From positions 14,713,218 through 14,777,217 of the forward strand of contig NC_034421.1 in the NCBI RefSeq assembly GCF_002078875.1: a stretch of DNA of 64,000 bases, read 5' to 3'. This document shows, in pieces, positions 59,157 through 64,000 of this stretch (within the stretch, counting starts at the first letter, position 1; each line of letters opens with the position of its first letter). The DNA is from Numida meleagris. Its lineage: Eukaryota > Chordata > Aves > Galliformes > Numididae. Below the pieces are notes generated by a model. That model was given only the letters and a program-made list of their open reading frames with translations. It made no database searches and was not told where the DNA came from. A program made the position numbers and the translations under genes.

Positions 59157-59590
59157 ATAGAATCATAGAATCATAGAATCATAGAATCATAGAATCATAG
59201 AATCATAGAATCAATGGCCTGTGTTGAAAAGGACCTCAAGGATCATCGAGTCTCAACTCCCCTGTTAAGTGCAGGGTTGCCAACCACTAGACCAGGCTGC
59301 CCAGAGCCACGTCCAGCCTGGCCTTGAATGCCTCCAGGGACGGGGCATCCACAGCCTCCCTGGGCAACCTGTTCCAGTGTGTCACCACCCTCTGTGTGAA
59401 AAACTTCCTCCAAACATCTGACCTTAACCTCCCCTGTCTCAGTTTAAAACCATTCCCCTTTGTCCTATCGCTATCCACCCTTGGAAACAATCGTTCCCCC
59501 TCCTGTTTATATGCCCCCTCAAGTATTGGAAGGCCACAATGAGCTCTCCCTGGAGCCTTCTCTTCTCCAAGCTAAACAAGCCCAGTTCCC
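59157..59590 (-). mobile_element. CR1 LINE, ~430 bp, with expanded octamer tail
   Basis: The + strand begins with at least six perfect copies of the CR1 terminal octamer (AATCATAG, 59161-59208). It continues with 'GGACCTCAAGGATCATCGAG', 'GTCCAGCCTGGCCTTGAATG' and 'CTTCCTCCAAACATCTGACC', all reverse-complement CR1. The 5' end is truncated near 59590. Confidence 0.93.
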
Positions 59591-60639
59591 TCAACTTTTC
59601 TTTATAAGAGAATATCCAAAAGAATGCATAAGACCTAAATGGTATTTGTAAAGTGGACATTACTGAATGTGTACCTGTTAATCTTCGGTCTCATACAGAC
59701 TCAACACAGCTGTTTCGTACCTCAATCACTGATACGTGCATCGCTGGAATCCCACTCCGTTCTGTATTAATTCCACTTGCAGTGTATGTCATTACAGACA
59801 TTCCTCTGCCTTAGCATGTAGCTTCATTTGTTATATGGAAAAGTTCCCAAATGCCTCTGTTTTGGTAATGTTTTTTCTAGCTTTTTCTTTTTCCTAGGTC
59901 ATAAGATTACTCTGTACAGGCCCATTTTTGATCTCTCTGCCTTTGTTTGCATAGAGTTTAGTGCGCTGCTCTTGTGACTCATACTTGGAGTTTTCGATGT
60001 TACTTTAGTATGAATACACATTTGCAACTAATGCTAAAAACTGTTTAGGTTATGAGAATTTCATCCACCTTCCTCTCTGTGTATCTTATATGGACCATAG
60101 AAACCATTTCTGTTGGTATTGTGGACAGTTCTTTCAATACACATAACTGGGATGGTTTTGTTTCTCATTTCTGAAAACAAGCAAATCCTTTTAAACTTCT
60201 GTTTCATTTTTTAATTTTTTTTTCCCAAATGGGACCTCTCCAGATTGCCAAGACTGTTTAAAGGACTAAATATTAGAAAGGCAGCTAGACATGTACAAAT
60301 AATTAATGACCGCAGAGAGCTGCTGTAAATTATTGTTTGCCTATGAAAACAAATTTGTTCAATTACTTTATTAGATGTACTGCAAAGCAGAGATTTCAGG
60401 GGTGTTGTAAAGTAGGCATGTCTTTTTTTCTCTATTTTTTTCTCCATTTTTTTCCAGCATGTATGGCCTAAAATAACAATGCCAAGTCTGAAAACCTATT
60501 TCTGATTTTAAGCTGTTAGTTTAAGCAGTTGTTTGTCTGATCTCTTCCTTTTGCCACCCAAACTGAAAATGCTTCTTTGTAGTGAATGGGCTATGAAGTT
60601 CTCCAAACCCCTCTTTGGACAATTTCCTTTATTTTTTTT
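59591..60639. other. Unique AT-rich DNA between two CR1 copies
   Basis: No exon, RNA gene or repeat was recognised. Confidence 0.4.
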
Positions 60640-61178
60640 AGAGCGTTAGGGACGTAGAGACTCTGGAGCGTATCCAGAGAGGAGCTGTGAAGGGTCTGGA
60701 GCACAACGGGGTCTTAGGGGGAGCGGCTGAGGGAATGGGATGGTTCAGTCTGGAGAAGAGGAGGCTCAGGAGAGACCTCACTGGTCTCTACCACTCCTGA
60801 AAAGAAGTTGCAGTAAGGTGGGAATTGGCTTCTTCTCCCAGGTAACAGCAATAGGATGAGAGGGAATGGCCTTAAGTTGTGCCAGGGGAGGTTCAGGTTG
60901 GGTATTAGGAAAAACCTCTCTGAAAGAGTGGTGATGCACTGGCACAGGCTGCCCAGGGAGGTGGTGGAGTCATTGTCCCTGGAGGTGCTCGGGAAACGTG
61001 GAGATGTGGCACTGAGGAATGTAGTTAGTGGGCATGGTGGGCGTGGGTTCGTGGTTGGACTGGATGATCTCAGTGCTCTTTTCCAGCGTTAATGATTCTG
61101 TGATGCTGTGGGCATGGTTGGTAGTTGGACTCAATGATCTTTGAGGTCTTTTCTAACCTTGGTGATTCTATGATTCTA
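60640..61178 (+). mobile_element. CR1 LINE, ~540 bp, with duplicated 3' end
   Basis: The + strand shows 'CTGGAGCGTATCCAGAGAGG', 'GTCTGGAGAAGAGGAGGCTC' and 'CACAGGCTGCCCAGGGAGG', typical CR1. The terminal segment 'GTTGGACT...GATGATCT...' occurs twice in tandem (about 61048-61103 and 61104-61178). The second copy ends in the octamers TGATTCTATGATTCTA. It is 5'-truncated. Confidence 0.93.
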
Positions 61179-62929
61179 ACAAATGCTAATTGATTCTTCA
61201 GGAAAAGCTCTATAAATACGCATATTTCAAGAATCTCAAAACTTCAGCTGTCCATCCATTGCATTTTTAAGTGTCTATGCTTGATTTGTAGAATTCCAAG
61301 AAAAAAAAAAAGTGAGAAATCAGAATTTGGATGAATCTGAATCTTGGCCATCTGAAATATAGCTCCACCGGAATTTCCTGATTGTTAATACTATGCCATT
61401 AACACAAATGAGCAGGATTACTGTGAAGTCCCGCATCACCTCACTAGGTTCGGGCTGAAGTAGTGCCCCAGTAATGAAAAAAAGCATCTCCTAATATCTA
61501 AACCCTTACTACAAGAACAGCTTGGCCATTCTCCCACACCGACAAGTTCTAAGTACAGAAAACTAGAAACGGCAACTACCACCATTAGCAGTTTTGCTTT
61601 ATACTTACATTTCAGCTGGCTGGAAACTCTGGAAAGTTCAGAGGAATAATGATGTGGAGAAGCTGAGGTATACTTGAGTATTTCTGATCATCAGGTGATT
61701 GCACAGATATTTTTCGTATCATAAAATCTTTTTCAGGGCTTGCATTTTTTAGCAGCTTTTCTAATTATAAAATCTTACTCTCCTTTGCCTATGTTCATTT
61801 CTTCCAATGATGTAAATCACATACCTAGCTGCTATGCCCTTTTTATTTCTAATTAGAATGCTTAAGTGAGAAGCTGTTGAATATCACATGCATGTAAAGA
61901 ATTTAATGGGCTTATTTGCCTTTTCTTTGTCAAGAATCATAACCGTATGTCCCTGATACTTCAGACCCTCTCTACTTTTCTCAGCTAAGCATGTGAAAAA
62001 CAATATCTCTCACATGTAGGATATTCACAAGGACAGTTTGCAAAAGGGCATCAAGATGAATAAGGATGTAATGAAATGTTGTCATCACAGCAGTGAGAAT
62101 GGGTGAATGTTGATACCATATGCATTTTGGAGCATTATTTCCCATTTCAATCCCCTTGTTAGATTCTGTTAAAATGTATTACATAATTGAGTACCACATA
62201 CATTAATTTGCCTTTTATAATTTGATCCGCGGGTGCTGGAGTCCAGTGTTTTTCTCTGAGAGCATGCTTCTGCTTATGGAAATTGGTTGATGAAGTTCTG
62301 TGGCTGCGATGCTGCTTTCAAGGGCTCAGGTGCTGGATTTTTCAGCACTTAGGGTGGCCAGTTTTGCTCTCTGGTTTTCTCTCTTGATTCATCGCTGTCT
62401 GAATAGGGCCCTTGGTCCTTTCACTGCAGAAACCTCAGCCTCTTCACCTTGAAAGAATAATTACCTAAATTGAGACAACTGTTACGTATGGACGCAAAGG
62501 ATTGCCCTGATTTCCATAGACCCCGGGCAGAAACATGCCGGTCTGAAAGTGTTTGGAGGTTTGCATTAATAATTGGGTTGCAAAATTAGGTTCTAACTCT
62601 TGACTCCACCCTCTTCCAGAAATATTCCTCCTGGATCAGGCCTCAGACTGAGCAACAGCCAGTTTAGATGACTTTCCTTGCCTTTTAGTGAGATGATGGA
62701 GAATTTAAAGGTGTAAATGGGGAAGAACTGACTTGTTTGTGACCTTCATAGCGTGCACTTTGAAAGCCTCCCCAGTCTGAGGCTTGTTAGGGTGCACAGG
62801 CCTGGGACAGCTATCTGCCATGGAGCACCCAGCGGTGGGTCGGGGTCAGGATGCTGAAGACTGAGCTTCGATTCCTTAAGAGGATCTAAAGGGACTGAAA
62901 CACAGAGCCAGATTTGCTGTGGCCATGTC
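61179..62929. other. AT-rich DNA upstream of MAPK8IP3
   Basis: No coding exons, RNA genes or repeats are recognised. Position alone suggests it may hold distal promoter elements of MAPK8IP3. Confidence 0.4.
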
Positions 62930-63050
62930 CTGGCACCAGGAAAGGTGTTCCCGCAGCAGCAGCGTGGCTGTGCGGGTTTCTGACACGGCCAGGAGCAGCG
63001 CCTCGTGGGCCCGGGGGCTGCGGGGCTCCGTGTGCTGAGGGGCTGAGGGC

Positions 63051-63075
63051 ACGGCACGGCACGGCACGGCACGGC
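63051..63075 (+). repeat. (ACGGC)5 microsatellite
   Basis: Five perfect copies of ACGGC lie in the MAPK8IP3 CpG island. All copies contain CpG. Confidence 0.95.
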
Positions 63076-63309
63076 GGAGCGGGGCGGCCCCGCGGTGCGT
63101 TAGGCCCCGAGCAGAGGAGCTGAGGGGACGGGAGGGGAGGCCTCGTGGCGGCTGCGGCTCCTCATACGGAGCGGAGGGGCAGCGACAGGGCCCGCGGGAG
63201 CAGCACGGAGCTGTGACAGGGGAGGGCCGGCGGGTGAGGGAAAGGCTCTGCCTCAGAGGGCAGCGTGCACGGCCCCGCGCTGCCGGAGCTCACGGACACC
63301 GCTCTCAGC

Positions 63310-63413
63310 CATAGGGTCTGGGTGGTGCCGTGTGGGGCCGGGGGTTGGGCGAGATGGTCCTTGTGGGTCCCCTCCCACTCGGCACGTCCTGGGGTTCCAT
63401 GATTCCAGGATTC
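63310..63413 (+). mobile_element. CR1 LINE 3' end in CpG island
   Basis: The + strand 'GGGCGAGATGGTCCTTGTGG' followed by 'GGGGTTCCATGATTCCAGGA' is a diverged CR1 3' end with its octamer-derived tail, about 300 bases upstream of the MAPK8IP3 start codon. Confidence 0.6.
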
Positions 63414-63718
63414 TCCGCGCACTACCATAGCACGGCCCGATACGCGCTGAGGGCACCGGAACAACCCCGCGCGGCGCTGCCCGGGTCGCCGGTCAACGGG
63501 AAACGCCACCTCCGCCCCCCGAGCTCCGCACAGACCCCGCCCCGCGCGGCCGCAGCTCCGCGCCCCTCAGCCCCGCGGCTCCGTGAGGGGCGGCGCTGCG
63601 CGCCTCATTGGCTCCCGGCGACGGCGGCGGGGCGGAGTCCGGCGGGGGCCTCGGTAGCGGCGGAGCGGAGCCGAGCGGATCGACGCGGGGCGCAGCTCAG
63701 CGCTCTGAGGCCGGCAGG

Positions 63719-64000
63719 ATGCTGGAGATCCAGCTGGACGATGGCGGCGTGGGGGGGTACCCGGGCGACGACTATTGCTCGGGCTCGGTGATGTCGGAGC
63801 GAGTGTCGGGCCTGGCCAACAGCATCTACCGCGAGTTCGAGCGGCTCATCCATTGCTATGACGAGGAGGTGGTGAAGGAGCTGATGCCGCTGGTGGTGAC
63901 GGTGCTGGAGAACCTGGACTCGGTGCTCACCGATAACCAGGAGCACGAGGTGGAGCTGGAGCTGCTGCGGGAGGACAACGAGCAGCTCCTCACGCAGTAC
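63719..64000 (+). CDS. MAPK8IP3: MAPK8IP3 (JIP3), first coding exon, runs off the window
   Basis: JIP3 scaffolds JNK-pathway kinases and links kinesin-1 and dynein to axonal cargo. The 94 visible codons begin M-L-E-I-Q at 63719. They contain '[17 protein letters not shown]', '[20 protein letters not shown]' and '[19 protein letters not shown]', the RH1 domain and the start of the first coiled coil. 'IHCYDEEVV' and 'DDYCSGS' favour JIP3 over its paralogue SPAG9/JIP4, which reads 'IGRYDEEVV' there. The ATG follows a CpG-rich 5'UTR, and no upstream in-frame ATG extends the similarity. No stop or splice donor is seen before the end of the window. Confidence 0.95.
   Translation, partial: MLEIQLDDGGVGGYPGDDYCSGSVMSERVSGLANSIYREFERLIHCYDEEVVKELMPLVVTVLENLDSVLTDNQEHEVELELLREDNEQLLTQY

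Larger units (their letters stand above)
62930..64000 (+). promoter_or_regulatory. MAPK8IP3: CpG island / MAPK8IP3 promoter and first exon
   Basis: CpG density is high from about 62930 to the window end. A reversed CCAAT box (ATTGG) lies at 63607-63611, about 110 bases before the start codon, among GC boxes. No TATA box is seen. A CR1 3' end and a pentanucleotide repeat are embedded in the upstream half. Confidence 0.7.

Noticed and set aside
1..64000. CRISPR arrays, operons, prophage or other bacterial systems
   Set aside because: The window is vertebrate DNA with spliced genes and CR1 LINEs. The only regular repeats are minisatellites and CR1 octamers.
1..64000. tRNA, snoRNA or miRNA genes
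   Set aside because: I looked for tRNA B-box-like GGTTCGA patterns and strong hairpins. None had the supporting elements except the isolated palindrome at 36520.

Overview
This window is vertebrate nuclear DNA, almost certainly from a bird and most likely a galliform such as chicken. It carries many 5'-truncated CR1 LINE fragments, short introns, three CpG-island promoters and one assembly gap of 599 N. Most long open frames here are chance or antisense frames. The real genes had to be assembled exon by exon from splice sites and protein similarity remembered from human.

Layout. Positions 1-22.48 kb hold no gene I can support, only CR1 scraps and unique sequence. At 22.5-23.8 kb a CpG island forms the promoter of CCNF (cyclin F). 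CCNF runs on the + strand from 23230 to 35162 in 17 coding exons and encodes 782 residues (human: 786). VRK3, a VRK-family pseudokinase, lies tail-to-tail with it on the - strand. Ten coding exons of VRK3 are readable from 44514 down to 37076, and its N-terminal part is lost in the gap at 44535-45133. From 45 to 56 kb the sequence is rearranged and poorly identifiable. It contains a terminal exon of an unknown - strand gene (51854-52124), possible but unproven secreted-protein exons, a decayed array of cysteine-rich repeats, a short telomere-like tract, a 63-bp minisatellite and a possible maestro/HEAT-like relic. From 56 to 63 kb I see only CR1 copies and unique AT-rich DNA. The window ends in a CpG island and the first 94 codons of MAPK8IP3 (JIP3), which continues beyond position 64000.

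The genes do not form one pathway. CCNF is the substrate receptor of an SCF ubiquitin ligase in S/G2 phase. VRK3 is a nuclear scaffold or phosphatase regulator. MAPK8IP3 is a JNK scaffold and kinesin/dynein adaptor. CCNF and MAPK8IP3 both map to human 16p13.3, whereas human VRK3 is on 19q13, so the neighbourhood differs from the human one. I found no novel multi-gene system. The most unusual items are the degraded repeat cluster at 52.9-55.3 kb, a perfect 26-bp palindrome and facing poly(A) hexamers between CCNF and VRK3, and a GC-AG intron in CCNF.
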